A DNA stretch of 64,000 bases, taken from positions 62,001 through 126,000 of the forward strand of contig JAFAGO010000042.1 in NCBI GenBank assembly GCA_023422635.1, given 5' to 3'. How positions within the stretch are numbered: the stretch's first letter is position 1; every line of letters begins with the position of its first letter. The notes beneath the pieces were generated by a model, which was not told the DNA's origin, searched no databases, and saw nothing but the letters and a program-made list of their open reading frames with translations. The DNA is from Bacteroidota bacterium (lineage in GTDB: Bacteria; Bacteroidota; Bacteroidia; Flavobacteriales; Weeksellaceae). The translations under genes and the position numbers were made by a program. Positions 6,943-13,475 of the stretch are shown here, in pieces.

Positions 6943-7281
6943 ATGGTAAGAATTATCAATTACAAAAGAAGAGAATCAGCAGACGGCGAATTCTTCGTAT
7001 TAGAAGTATCAGGTGGAATCGAAATGGTAAAATCCAAAACTACAGGAATGTATTATGCCACCACCAAGAAGGCAACGGTCACCTCTACATTTGACGAGGA
7101 AACCTGTATTTCACTCATAGGTATGGAAATGCCTGGCAAAATTGAGAAGGTAGAATGTGAGCCTTACGAATATACCTTGCAGGAGACAGGAGAAATTCTT
7201 GTTCTTCACCACCGAAACACCTATGTTCCAGAAGAAACTGAGGCAACGGTAGAAAGCAGAAGCCACGCATTTGCAGACTAA
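6943..7281 (+). CDS. Conserved small mobile-element protein
   Basis: A 112-residue acidic soluble protein beginning MVRIINYKRRESADGEFF, with alternating short strands (VLEVSGGIEMV, MYYATTKKATVTSTF) suggestive of a small beta-barrel such as an OB-fold. It has no catalytic motif I recognise. I recall similar unnamed proteins next to DUF3871 and RadC genes in Bacteroidota integrative elements, but no function. The ATG at 6943 is the natural start, since the protein-like composition begins there. It is preceded by a structured 300-bp leader and followed by degenerate sequence. Confidence 0.7.
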   Translation: MVRIINYKRRESADGEFFVLEVSGGIEMVKSKTTGMYYATTKKATVTSTFDEETCISLIGMEMPGKIEKVECEPYEYTLQETGEILVLHHRNTYVPEETEATVESRSHAFAD

Positions 7282-7662
7282 TAAATATTAAGAGTATCCT
7301 GATTTCCTGCTTTCCTGTATAAGAGATAGCAGTGAAAAATGGATACTTTTTTATTTTTCCTGATATTATGCCAGAATCTCTAATCTCCTTAGATAAAATT
7401 ATATTTAATCCTAATATTCCCAAATTCTCGATATTGTAATAAGGGATTTATCTATCTAATTTTATTGTTTAAGGTTATTCACAGTCCTGCTTAAATGTCA
7501 CATTCTTTCCACTAAAACAGACTCCCTAATAAACCTCGAGATATAATTAATAGCCTTTTGAGTTAATTTTGTGCTTCTTGATATAATGCTTGAAGTTTTG
7601 GTATTTTTAAACTTTCTTTGGTAGGGTTATAAGTTGAGCATAACCCTCGCAAAAAGAAATGA
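7282..7662. other. Degenerate intergenic sequence
   Basis: No convincing gene is visible. Short open stretches, such as a 23-codon frame starting MPESLISLDK near 7367, have no recognisable features. A single TTATTCACA (near 7475) is one base from a DnaA box. Confidence 0.3.
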
Positions 7663-7815
7663 GGTCTTGGAACAGGTCAGACTATTGTTGGAGGTGTAAG
7701 TTGTGGTTGGGGTCTTGCAGTATTAGCTTCTGCACCCTTTACATTTGGTATTTCTGGAGTAGCAGGAGCTGCTTTAGTTATTGCTGGTTGTGGATCATTG
7801 ATAGGAGATTGGTAA
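7663..7815 (+). pseudogene. Bacteriocin-like peptide remnant, 5' end missing
   Basis: An open stretch of 50 codons reads GLGTGQTIVGGVSCGWG..., then a small-residue hydrophobic segment with GISGVAGAALVIAGCG, and ends GSLIGDW. It has GxxxG-like spacing, two cysteines and a Gly-Gly, all typical of unmodified class II (Blp-like) bacteriocins, and it sits next to a small two-helix membrane protein of immunity type. The frame is preceded by TGA at 7660 and has no start or leader in any frame, so the gene has lost its 5' part or suffered a frameshift. The family call is by composition only. Confidence 0.4.
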
Positions 7816-7841
7816 GTATCAATCTTTGGTTACAATAATAG

Positions 7842-7870
7842 AGGATGTTTTAATAAGGAAACATCCTTTT
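7842..7870 (+). terminator. Terminator after bacteriocin-like remnant
   Basis: A 9-bp stem AGGATGTTT / AAACATCCT with an 8-nt loop, followed by TTT. Confidence 0.75.
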
Positions 7871-7898
7871 ATATTATATTTTAAAATAATTATAAAAA

Positions 7899-8076
7899 AT
7901 GAAATATTCAAAAAAAAAATGCAATTATCTTTAGTGTAATAGCTATTGTAAACCTAATAATCCAATTTTGTGATAAGCCTTTAAAAACCTCTAATTGGAT
8001 AAGCGCGATTTCGTTCTTATTATTGTCTGCATGGTTTTGGTTTGAATATAGTAAACAGAAAGATAGGAAAAATTAA
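7899..8076 (+). pseudogene. Small membrane protein, frameshifted in an A10 tract
   Basis: The ATG at 7899 opens MKYSKKK and then hits a stop; the homopolymer of ten A (7910-7919) separates it from the adjacent frame that encodes NAIIFSVIAIVNLIIQF, a short loop, then ISAISFLLLSAWFWFEY and a basic tail KQKDRKN. With nine A the protein would be about 58 residues with two membrane helices. Size and topology resemble small bacteriocin immunity proteins, matching the remnant upstream. The A-tract could be a phase-variable switch, a fixed mutation or a sequencing error. The following small gene overlaps its stop (TAATG). Confidence 0.5.
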
Positions 8077-8207
8077 TGAAGAATATTTTAATATTCCTTA
8101 CAGATTATGGGAATCAGGAAATCAAACTGAGTCATCTTACCAAGTCACTTTATATTTTGCATCTAATTCATGGCAAACTGGATTTGCAGTATATTCTCTA
8201 TATTTAA
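8076..8207 (+). CDS. Small hypothetical protein, possibly a fragment
   Basis: A 43-residue reading frame beginning MKNILIFLTDYGNQEIKL, followed by SHLTKSLYILHLIHGK. Its ATG overlaps the stop codon of the preceding small membrane protein, suggesting translational coupling. The LTKSLYILHL stretch resembles a motif (LPKALYLLFLRHPEG) that I recall in larger Bacteroidota regulatory or phage proteins, so this may be a fragment of one. Coding potential is uncertain because of its size. Confidence 0.35.
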   Translation: MKNILIFLTDYGNQEIKLSHLTKSLYILHLIHGKLDLQYILYI

Positions 8208-8214
8208 CTGATTT

Positions 8215-8526
8215 TTATTTTTCATTTCTATTTATTTTTTTTCTATAAATACTAAACACTAATATTATTGCCCAGACCACATCCATTAAATTCCAAATTG
8301 CTCTACCTAAGGAAACCTTAAAGAATGGATTTATTAAAAGTGCCGAGAATAACCAAATGTAAAACCAAGAGTCTTGTTTTTCTTTTTCTTGATAGGCTAA
8401 TATAGAAAAGCCCACAAAGCCTATAAATCGAACAAATTGGTAAAAACCATAATTCCAACTAAATAGACATAAAAGAAGGATTACTACTAAGAATATTTTT
8501 AGTAAATTGATTTTCATAGTACTCAT
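8215..8526 (-). CDS. Small membrane protein, DUF6804-like
   Basis: A 103-residue integral membrane protein with about three or four helices: a basic N-terminus MKINLLK, helix 1 at about 9-25, NYGFYQFVRFIGFVGFSILAY, WFYIWLFSALLINPFF and a C-terminal helix ending in a basic tail. The YGFYQFVRF...LAYQ...LLINPFF pattern is what I associate with the DUF6804 family of small membrane proteins of unknown function. It follows the 241-residue membrane protein by 17 nt on the same strand, as the last gene of a four-gene set. A start at the second Met (residue 4) is possible. Confidence 0.65.
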   Translation of the reverse strand: MSTMKINLLKIFLVVILLLCLFSWNYGFYQFVRFIGFVGFSILAYQEKEKQDSWFYIWLFSALLINPFFKVSLGRAIWNLMDVVWAIILVFSIYRKKINRNEK

Positions 8527-8543
8527 AAACTTACTTTTATTTT

Positions 8544-9269
8544 CTAATCTTTAAGAGTTTTTAAACTCCATTTTATACCAATAATGAGGTATCTCAATAC
8601 AAATAGGATAAGAAAAAAAACAGAAAATATTTTTATTGATAATGATATAAGATTTTTAAAAGGTGTAATTTGAAAATTGTTTTTCTTGATTTGCTCTATT
8701 TTAAATTCATATCTACTTATTTCCTTATTAATTTCCAATATTTTAAGCATTTCATTTACTGTTGGACTATTTTTATGAATCCCATATTTTTTCTTAAAAT
8801 CATTAATAAAAAATTCCACGTTATTAACATTTTCATTAATTTCAATCATTATGTTAATAATTATATCTAAGTGCATTTGGTCTAAACCTTTATTTTTCAT
8901 TACAGCAATAAGAATTGGATTTTTTTTAAAATAAAATTCTCTAAACTTGTCCTTTTCGTATTCAACTTGGTCTTCCTCTGCATTTTTTTTTCGTAACTCG
9001 CTATTCAATTCCATCCATTGGATTTTATACTCTTTATAATCTCTATAAATAGCATTATTTGTTGAAGCTAAACTATCTATTTTGTCTATTTTTTTATATA
9101 AAGAATTCTGTTCTTTGACCTTCTCCGGAATAATTTTACTTTCAATGTTACTAATTCTAAAATCTGAGATTTTGTTATAAGCATACATTGATACCAATGT
9201 GAGTATTGTTAATGTGCACGTTGCAATAAAGAAAAGGAATTCTTTAGCAATAATTTTTTTTCTGTCCAT
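8544..9269 (-). CDS. Two-helix membrane protein with coiled coil
   Basis: A 241-residue protein with an N-terminal membrane helix (about residues 10-28), a long charged helical middle (about 40-190, rich in K, E, N and I, with likely coiled coils around 45-115 and 165-195), a second membrane helix (about 208-228) and a short basic C-terminus. It has no known domain and no catalytic motif. The topology would place the middle domain on the outside if both helices span the membrane once. It lies between a 48-codon gene and a DUF6804-like gene in one transcription unit of unknown function. Confidence 0.6.
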   Translation of the reverse strand: MDRKKIIAKEFLFFIATCTLTILTLVSMYAYNKISDFRISNIESKIIPEKVKEQNSLYKKIDKIDSLASTNNAIYRDYKEYKIQWMELNSELRKKNAEEDQVEYEKDKFREFYFKKNPILIAVMKNKGLDQMHLDIIINIMIEINENVNNVEFFINDFKKKYGIHKNSPTVNEMLKILEINKEISRYEFKIEQIKKNNFQITPFKNLISLSIKIFSVFFLILFVLRYLIIGIKWSLKTLKD

Positions 9270-9273
9270 ATGA

Positions 9274-9420
9274 TTAGGTGTTATTCTTTTTAAAATAAAA
9301 TGTTTTTGTAACTGTTATTAAAACCTCATCCTTATTGATTTCGTTCTGGATATAACCTTCATCCAACCCAATAAATATAGAGCTATTAAAAGTCTTTTTG
9401 ACTATTTCTTTAATTTTCAT
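9274..9420 (-). CDS. Small hypothetical protein in the unknown cluster
   Basis: A 48-residue frame, MKIKEIVKKTFNSSIFIGLD then EGYIQNEINKDEVLITVTKT and a basic tail. Its ATG overlaps the 3' end of the 267-residue gene (stop region GATGAAAATTAA read in two frames), the usual sign of translational coupling, and it ends just before the next gene's start. No domain is recognised. It may be a shortened relic of a longer partner protein. Confidence 0.45.
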   Translation of the reverse strand: MKIKEIVKKTFNSSIFIGLDEGYIQNEINKDEVLITVTKTFYFKKNNT

Positions 9421-10213
9421 CTGTCCTCACAAATGTTTTTAGTTCATTTACATATGTAATTCGCCCAGTTAGACCAAAGATTATATTATCTTCATTACTT
9501 ATTGGAGACTTGTTAAATCGCTTTTTAAACACTACATCAAGGGCATATAAATACAATCCTTGACGATGTACTCCATAGATTGCTTTTTGGCTGTTATAGG
9601 CATTCACAAGCTCCAAATTCGTGTAATCTTCAAATCGTTCAATATAGTTTACGATTTCGGCTTTGTCGCCATTTCTTTGTGTGTAAACATGTTTCATGTG
9701 TTTGTTTATTTGTGCTAATGCAGGTGTGGAATAAATGGATTTTTGAACTTCTGAATCTTTTATTTTGTTATAAAAATTTTCTTTGTTCTTTGATGTGATA
9801 ATCTCTTTTGGAATTCCCATTTTTAGAAACCAATTAAACTTATTGATGATTATTCTGTCAACGTGATAGTAAGAAAGAAATTTGGATTCTTCTGATTCTG
9901 ATAAGAATTCACTTCGATAACTTTTTATGATAATGTCTGCATAAAGTTGGTTATGCTTTAGATTATATCTTGGAAACTCTGATAAATAGTAGCTGTTTTC
10001 TCTCGTGGTAAATGGAAACCTAAGAAACGCTGGTACTTCCACTTCGTCCACTTCTAATAGGTTCTTCAAATCTTCAACTTCACAAACTGCGAATTCTTTA
10101 TAATCAATTCTACAATAATCCAAATGAGGATGATACAAAATTTTAAAAATTTTGTGGAAAGAGTTACTTAACGGTAATGTACAAAAGAATTTTTGATAGA
10201 GTTTTGCTAACAT
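9410..10213 (-). CDS. Hypothetical soluble protein, first gene of unknown cluster
   Basis: A 267-residue protein without signal peptide or membrane helix. It is rich in aromatic and charged residues; the most distinctive region is near the C-terminus, LELVNAYNSQKAIYGVHRQG then LYLYALDVVFKKRFNKSPIS, which may form a helical bundle. I do not recognise a family. It is the promoter-proximal gene of a four-gene minus-strand unit (267 aa, 48 aa, 241 aa with two membrane helices, DUF6804-like), a mix of soluble and membrane proteins reminiscent of some anti-phage or toxin-immunity sets, but that is only an analogy. Confidence 0.6.
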   Translation of the reverse strand: MLAKLYQKFFCTLPLSNSFHKIFKILYHPHLDYCRIDYKEFAVCEVEDLKNLLEVDEVEVPAFLRFPFTTRENSYYLSEFPRYNLKHNQLYADIIIKSYRSEFLSESEESKFLSYYHVDRIIINKFNWFLKMGIPKEIITSKNKENFYNKIKDSEVQKSIYSTPALAQINKHMKHVYTQRNGDKAEIVNYIERFEDYTNLELVNAYNSQKAIYGVHRQGLYLYALDVVFKKRFNKSPISNEDNIIFGLTGRITYVNELKTFVRTDEN

Positions 10214-10308
10214 GATTTTCTTATCTTAAGGTTAATAAGCTCATCTTAAACCACCGTGGAATGTTAAATCTCGGTTGGTGAATCATTTGATTCGTCTTGA
10301 TGATGGTA

Positions 10309-10316
10309 CAAAAATA
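10309..10316 (-). promoter_or_regulatory. -7 element of the 10213-8215 gene cluster
   Basis: On the minus strand this reads TATTTTTG, fitting TAnnTTTG, about 95 bp upstream of the 267-residue gene. Confidence 0.5.
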
Positions 10317-10387
10317 GAAATTATTTTATAATTTTAAAACTTTAATAGTAAAATTTTTAATTATGAGAACCAAATTAGATTTTAGGA

Positions 10388-10501
10388 ATGAAATTAATAC
10401 ATACAGTTTTCAATGAATTTTATAAAAAATATCTTTATTCTGAAACAAAACCAAAAGTTCCTTATGAATTACTCAGGATAAATCCTGCTCAATCAAACTG
10501 A
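10388..10501 (+). CDS. Small hypothetical protein
   Basis: A 37-residue frame, MKLIHTVFNEFYKKYLYSET then KPKVPYELLRINPAQSN. A strong terminator follows directly at its stop codon, which supports the idea that it is a transcribed gene rather than chance. No family is recognised. Confidence 0.4.
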   Translation: MKLIHTVFNEFYKKYLYSETKPKVPYELLRINPAQSN

Positions 10502-10527
10502 AGCCACCTACTTAAGGTGGTTTTTTT
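10502..10527 (+). terminator. Terminator
   Basis: Stem CCACCT / AGGTGG with a 5-nt loop followed by seven T. It overlaps the stop of the 37-codon gene and precedes the next gene's start by 15 bp, so the downstream genes need read-through or an internal promoter. Confidence 0.8.
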
Positions 10528-10542
10528 ATGCCCAAAACCCAA

Positions 10543-10920
10543 ATGAAAAATGAAATATACAGTTACCTAAAATTTGAAATAGGCGAAGAATCCTATGAAA
10601 GAGAATGGGAAATTATCCCCATTCCGCGTTATGTAATTCTGGAGAATAAACTCTCATTAGAGCCTTACGAATACTTTGGGGAAATCAGCGAAATATTAGG
10701 ATTCAAATCTTCTAAGATTATTCTTTATTACAACGCTGATATTCTCATGAGGGTGGAAATCTATTACAGAGGAGATTTAACTAAAGCTTTAGTGAGTGAG
10801 CTTAATAATCTTAAAATTATGCTTCCCACTAATCTTAATATCCTGATAAATTATGTACAAGACGGCGATTTTACCTTGCTACTGTACCAAAACAAAATCT
10901 TATTAAAAAATTCAACCTAA
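10543..10920 (+). CDS. Hypothetical protein upstream of radC
   Basis: A 125-residue soluble acidic protein, MKNEIYSYLKFEIGEESYER at the N-terminus, with alternating beta-like segments and ending in FTLLLYQNKILLKNST. No known domain. I chose the ATG at 10543 over the in-frame ATG at 10528 because the latter falls within the T-run of a terminator. It is followed by radC after 37 bp, with TTAGCCG-like AT-rich spacing, probably in one operon. Confidence 0.55.
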   Translation: MKNEIYSYLKFEIGEESYEREWEIIPIPRYVILENKLSLEPYEYFGEISEILGFKSSKIILYYNADILMRVEIYYRGDLTKALVSELNNLKIMLPTNLNILINYVQDGDFTLLLYQNKILLKNST

Positions 10921-10957
10921 GCCTTTTACTAATCGGCTTTAAAAAATTAAAATCAAC

Positions 10958-11395
10958 ATGAATGTAATATCAGAAATAGAAGTTTCCTACAATCCCCATA
11001 GAATTGCGGATTATAAGATTTCAAACAGCAGTAAAACCTACGAATTAATCCTCTCCCAATGGAATTGGAAAGAGATAGAAATGCTTGAAGAGGTAAAGGT
11101 AATTTTCCTCAACAGAAATAATATCGTAATAGGAATTTACAACCTTGCTAAAGGCGGAATTTCTCAATGCACAGTAGATATAAGGATCATTTTAGCAGTT
11201 GCCCTGAAATCCTTATCAACCTCAATCATCTTAGTCCATAACCACCCAAGTGGAAATCTACAGCCAAGCCAAAGTGATAAAGAAATAACCAAAAATTTAA
11301 AAGAAGCTTGCAAGCTGGTTCAAATTGCTTTAATAGATCATTTAATTATTACAAAGGAAAATTATTATAGCTTCGCTGATGAGGGAATTTTATAA
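10958..11395 (+). CDS. radC: RadC-type JAB domain protein, short mobile-element form
   Basis: A 145-residue protein consisting of just the MPN/JAB domain: an upstream Glu in EEVKVIFLNRNN, then the metal-binding motif HNHPSGNLQPSQSD (H-x-H-x7-10-D), then LIDHLIITKENYYSFADEGIL. The chromosomal RadC has an extra N-terminal HhH region, absent here. Short RadC proteins are frequent in phages and integrative elements of Bacteroidota; despite the name a DNA-repair role is doubtful and the biochemical activity is unsettled. It is the last gene of the island before the attachment-site remnant. Confidence 0.85.
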   Translation: MNVISEIEVSYNPHRIADYKISNSSKTYELILSQWNWKEIEMLEEVKVIFLNRNNIVIGIYNLAKGGISQCTVDIRIILAVALKSLSTSIILVHNHPSGNLQPSQSDKEITKNLKEACKLVQIALIDHLIITKENYYSFADEGIL

Positions 11396-11409
11396 TTTTC
11401 TATTATTAA

Positions 11410-11507
11410 AGTAAATTTAAATTTTTTTATTTTCACTATACCATTATGTTAGCAGAATCGGAAAAAGGCATACTTTTCGGCATACAAGGTTTAGAGTAAA
11501 TTTAAAT
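11410..11507. repeat. Short direct repeats next to the tRNA remnant
   Basis: AGTAAATTTAAAT occurs at 11410-11422 and 11495-11507, and GGCATAC twice 12 bp apart (11468-11474 and 11480-11486). Repeats at this position, just inside an attachment site, could be arm-type binding sites of the island's recombinase or excisionase. No gene is visible in this stretch. Confidence 0.35.
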
Positions 11508-11520
11508 CGATTAAATAATG

Positions 11521-11592
11521 TATAGAGGCTCAGTTGGTTAGAGTTACAGGATTATATCCTGGAAGTCGGGGGTTCGAATCCCTCAGGACCCA
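11521..11592 (+). pseudogene. 5'-truncated tRNA remnant, probable attR of the island
   Basis: A D-arm (GCTC AGTTGGTTA GAG), an anticodon-arm-like stem-loop (CAGG ATTATAT CCTG), a T-arm with GGTTCGAATCC and a 3' acceptor half AGGACCC followed by A are all present. The 5' acceptor half should read GGGTCCT, but the sequence before the D-arm is ATAATGTATAG and does not pair. Integrases that use tRNA genes leave exactly such a 3' portion at the far end of the element. The loop would give anticodon UAU if taken literally, but the identity should not be trusted in a remnant. Confidence 0.6.
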
Positions 11593-11600
11593 CTTCAAAA

Positions 11601-11629
11601 AAAGTCTTACAGAAATGTGAGACTTTTTT
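11601..11629 (+). terminator. Terminator after the tRNA remnant
   Basis: An 11-bp stem AAAGTCTTACA / TGTGAGACTTT with one G-U pair, a GAAA tetraloop and a T-run. Confidence 0.85.
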
Positions 11630-11653
11630 GTTTTTAGATGTAAAGGCAAAAAC

Positions 11654-11691
11654 GGGATCAATAACAAAACTTGGGATCAAGAACAAAACTT
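11654..11691. repeat. Tandem 19-bp repeat, two copies
   Basis: GGGATCAATAACAAAACTT is followed immediately by the same sequence with one change (T to G at position 9). Confidence 0.8.
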
Positions 11692-11767
11692 GTGGACTAA
11701 GCCAAAATATTGCTTAATCTGAAGAGAAAAAATGCTTTATCTCTCACCCCTCCAAAGTTACTTCTAA

Positions 11768-11914
11768 ACGTTTTTTATTTTGGAGTTGGGACTCTGGGCA
11801 GAAGCGTTTGTATTTCTGTTGTTGATTTCTTTTAAACTTGATGCTTTTTATGAAATCGCTACAAGCAACAATCGTCTTCTAGCAGACAATTGGAATGATC
11901 ATAAAAAAGAATAA
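11768..11914 (+). pseudogene. Possible 3' gene fragment
   Basis: An open stretch of 48 codons (FILELGLWAEAFVFLLLISF, then KLDAFYEIATSNNRLLADNW and NDHKKE) ends in TAA. It has no ATG and is preceded by TAA. The mix of a hydrophobic helix and a polar tail looks protein-like. It may be the tail of a gene destroyed when the island inserted. The rest of 11630-12027 holds no visible gene. Confidence 0.3.
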
Positions 11915-12027
11915 TTGTTAATACTGTCGATGAAGTTGAAATCCGTGGAATATAACGGCTTTCAGGAGGTAAGATAAGGATGAGGTTGGAACTCAAAAAT
12001 CACGCAATTTTAAGCGATATTGCTGAT

Positions 12028-13002
12028 TTAAGATGCGATAACCTTATCAATGATTTTTTGAATGCGAAGCTCTTCGAAACACGCGTAATCGCCGCGATAA
12101 CATTCTTTATCACCAAAAACAGAACACGGACGGCATGTTAGATCATTCAGTTGGACGACATCGTCTTCACTTTGGCCATACCCTAAAAAACCCGCATAAG
12201 GGTGAGTTGCGCCCCAAACAGAAACACAACGAGTTCCTACTAAGCTGGCGAGGTGCATGTTTGCGGAATCCATAGAAATCATTACTCGAAGCTGCGCAAT
12301 TTGGTTAAGTTCCTCTTGCAAAGTCATTGTACCAGCAAGATTAATGGTGTTAGGAATTTTATTCTGCCAATCTTTAAGTGTTTTGGTTTCTTGTTTTCCT
12401 CCTCCAAAAAAATAGACAGTTTCATTTTTAGCCAAGATTTTAGCCAATTCAAATGATTTTTCAAGGGGCAAAACTTTACCTTGATGCTGCGCGAACGGAG
12501 CGAAGCCAATTCCGTATTTTATATCACTTGTGGCCTTTATTTGGTGCGAAAGCTGCAGAGGGAATCCCATTTTTCGAAGTACATCTGCATAGCGTTCCAC
12601 CGTTCTCCTCAGTGGTTTTTTGTCCAAATTCCAAACGTCTGTTAAGTGCTCTTTTTCTTCTTTACCTTTGTCGATTTTAAATACTTTATAATGATGTCGG
12701 GTGAGGATTGAACTCAAAATCTTACTTCGAATTACATCGTGCAAATCGGCGACGAAATCAGGATCTATTTGTTTTTTTAGTGTTCTTGCTAAGCGTCTTA
12801 ATCCCCAAAATCCTTTATAATCTTCGAGATTAACTCCAATGAAAGTAAGGTTATCGATGCCAGAAAAAAGATCTTTAAAACTTTCTCTGGTAACCATGAA
12901 AATATGAACATCTGGATTTTGTTCGGTAAACTCACGAAAAACGCACGCAGCCATTGCCACGTCACCAAATGCTGAAAAACGATATGCAAGAATTTTTTTC
13001 AA
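12028..13002 (-). CDS. Glycosyltransferase family 9 (heptosyltransferase-like)
   Basis: A 324-residue GT-B enzyme of the ADP-heptose:LPS heptosyltransferase family (GT9). It starts MKKILAYRFSAFGDVAMAAC, the typical N-terminal G-D-x-x-x loop. The C-terminal nucleotide-sugar domain has GIGFAPFAQHQGKVLPLEK and MISMDSANMHLASLVGT followed by VSVWGATHPYAGF. In flavobacteria such enzymes probably add a sugar to LPS core or another surface glycan. Its start overlaps the end of sufE by 4 nt, so it is the second gene of a sufE operon. Exact acceptor unknown. Confidence 0.9.
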   Translation of the reverse strand: MKKILAYRFSAFGDVAMAACVFREFTEQNPDVHIFMVTRESFKDLFSGIDNLTFIGVNLEDYKGFWGLRRLARTLKKQIDPDFVADLHDVIRSKILSSILTRHHYKVFKIDKGKEEKEHLTDVWNLDKKPLRRTVERYADVLRKMGFPLQLSHQIKATSDIKYGIGFAPFAQHQGKVLPLEKSFELAKILAKNETVYFFGGGKQETKTLKDWQNKIPNTINLAGTMTLQEELNQIAQLRVMISMDSANMHLASLVGTRCVSVWGATHPYAGFLGYGQSEDDVVQLNDLTCRPCSVFGDKECYRGDYACFEELRIQKIIDKVIAS

Positions 13003-13418
13003 GATTTCAATTGGTAAGCTACTGCATAGAATTTTATTTGCTTCGTCATTGCCATTAATCCGTTGGCGCGGGATGGTGAAAGAAATTCTTGTAATCCAAT
13101 TTTTTCGATAAAAGCAAAATCGGAATCTAAAATTTCTTGTGTTGCGTGTCCGCTATAAATTGAGGTGAGCATCGAAACAATGCCTTTGGGTAGAATTCCA
13201 TCAGAATCTGCATCAAAATACAATTTTCCATCTTCGAAGTGTGCATCAATCCAAACCTTAGATTGGCATCCTTTAATAAGATTATCATCGGTTTTTTTGT
13301 CTGCAGCCATTGGTTGCAACTGCTTTCCTAAATCGATAATATATTCGTATTTCTGTTCCCAGTCTTCTAAAAAAGCAAAATCTGCAATCAGCTCTTCCTG
13401 TTTTTCTTTAATTGTCAT
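12999..13418 (-). CDS. sufE: SufE cysteine desulfurase activator
   Basis: A 139-residue cytosolic protein of the SufE family. It accepts persulfide sulfur from SufS on a conserved cysteine, here Cys51 in LIKGCQSKVWIDAH, and passes it to the SufBCD scaffold for Fe-S cluster assembly. The downstream ISIYSGHATQEIL-type and LSPSRANGLMAMTKQIKFYA stretches also fit the family, and the length is normal. It is first in a two-gene unit with the GT9 gene. The cognate SufS is encoded at 52118-53338. Confidence 0.92.
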   Translation of the reverse strand: MTIKEKQEELIADFAFLEDWEQKYEYIIDLGKQLQPMAADKKTDDNLIKGCQSKVWIDAHFEDGKLYFDADSDGILPKGIVSMLTSIYSGHATQEILDSDFAFIEKIGLQEFLSPSRANGLMAMTKQIKFYAVAYQLKS

Positions 13419-13435
13419 TACGCGGGTAATTTGTG

Positions 13436-13443
13436 CAAAGATA
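13436..13443 (-). promoter_or_regulatory. -7 element of sufE operon
   Basis: Minus strand TATCTTTG, a match to TAnnTTTG, 18 bp before the sufE start codon. Confidence 0.65.
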
Positions 13444-13475
13444 CGGGTTTCGCTTTTTTATTGGGGTATGTTTGT

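Larger units (their letters stand above)
1..11592. mobile_element. Accessory genomic island, right part
   Basis: The segment from the window start to the tRNA-like remnant holds genes usual in Bacteroidota mobile elements (AAA ATPase, DUF3871, SRAP fragment, short RadC), broken genes, small unknown genes and an integron remnant, and no housekeeping gene. Core metabolism starts directly after it. The 3' half of a tRNA followed by a terminator marks its right edge, which is where tRNA-targeting integrases leave attR. The left end and the integrase of the island lie outside the window. The island nature is an inference from content and the tRNA remnant. Confidence 0.65.

Noticed and set aside
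7475..7484. TTATTCACA as a DnaA box or origin
   Set aside because: It is a single site with one mismatch and without clustered boxes or an AT-rich unwinding element pattern; chance is likely.
8042..8248. A 68-codon open frame overlapping the small membrane protein and its downstream neighbour
   Set aside because: It starts inside the two-helix protein in another frame, and the frame with TAATG coupling (8076-8207) is the better candidate.
11460..11490. GGCATAC repeats as extra integron cassette boundaries
   Set aside because: They resemble part of the cassette 1 repeat (GGCATACAAC) but lack the AAC triplet in one copy, a palindrome and a bounded gene.
11521..11592. Functional tRNA-Ile with UAU anticodon
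   Set aside because: The 5' acceptor half does not pair with the 3' half, the conserved U8 is missing and UAU is an unusual anticodon in bacteria; a remnant explains it better.
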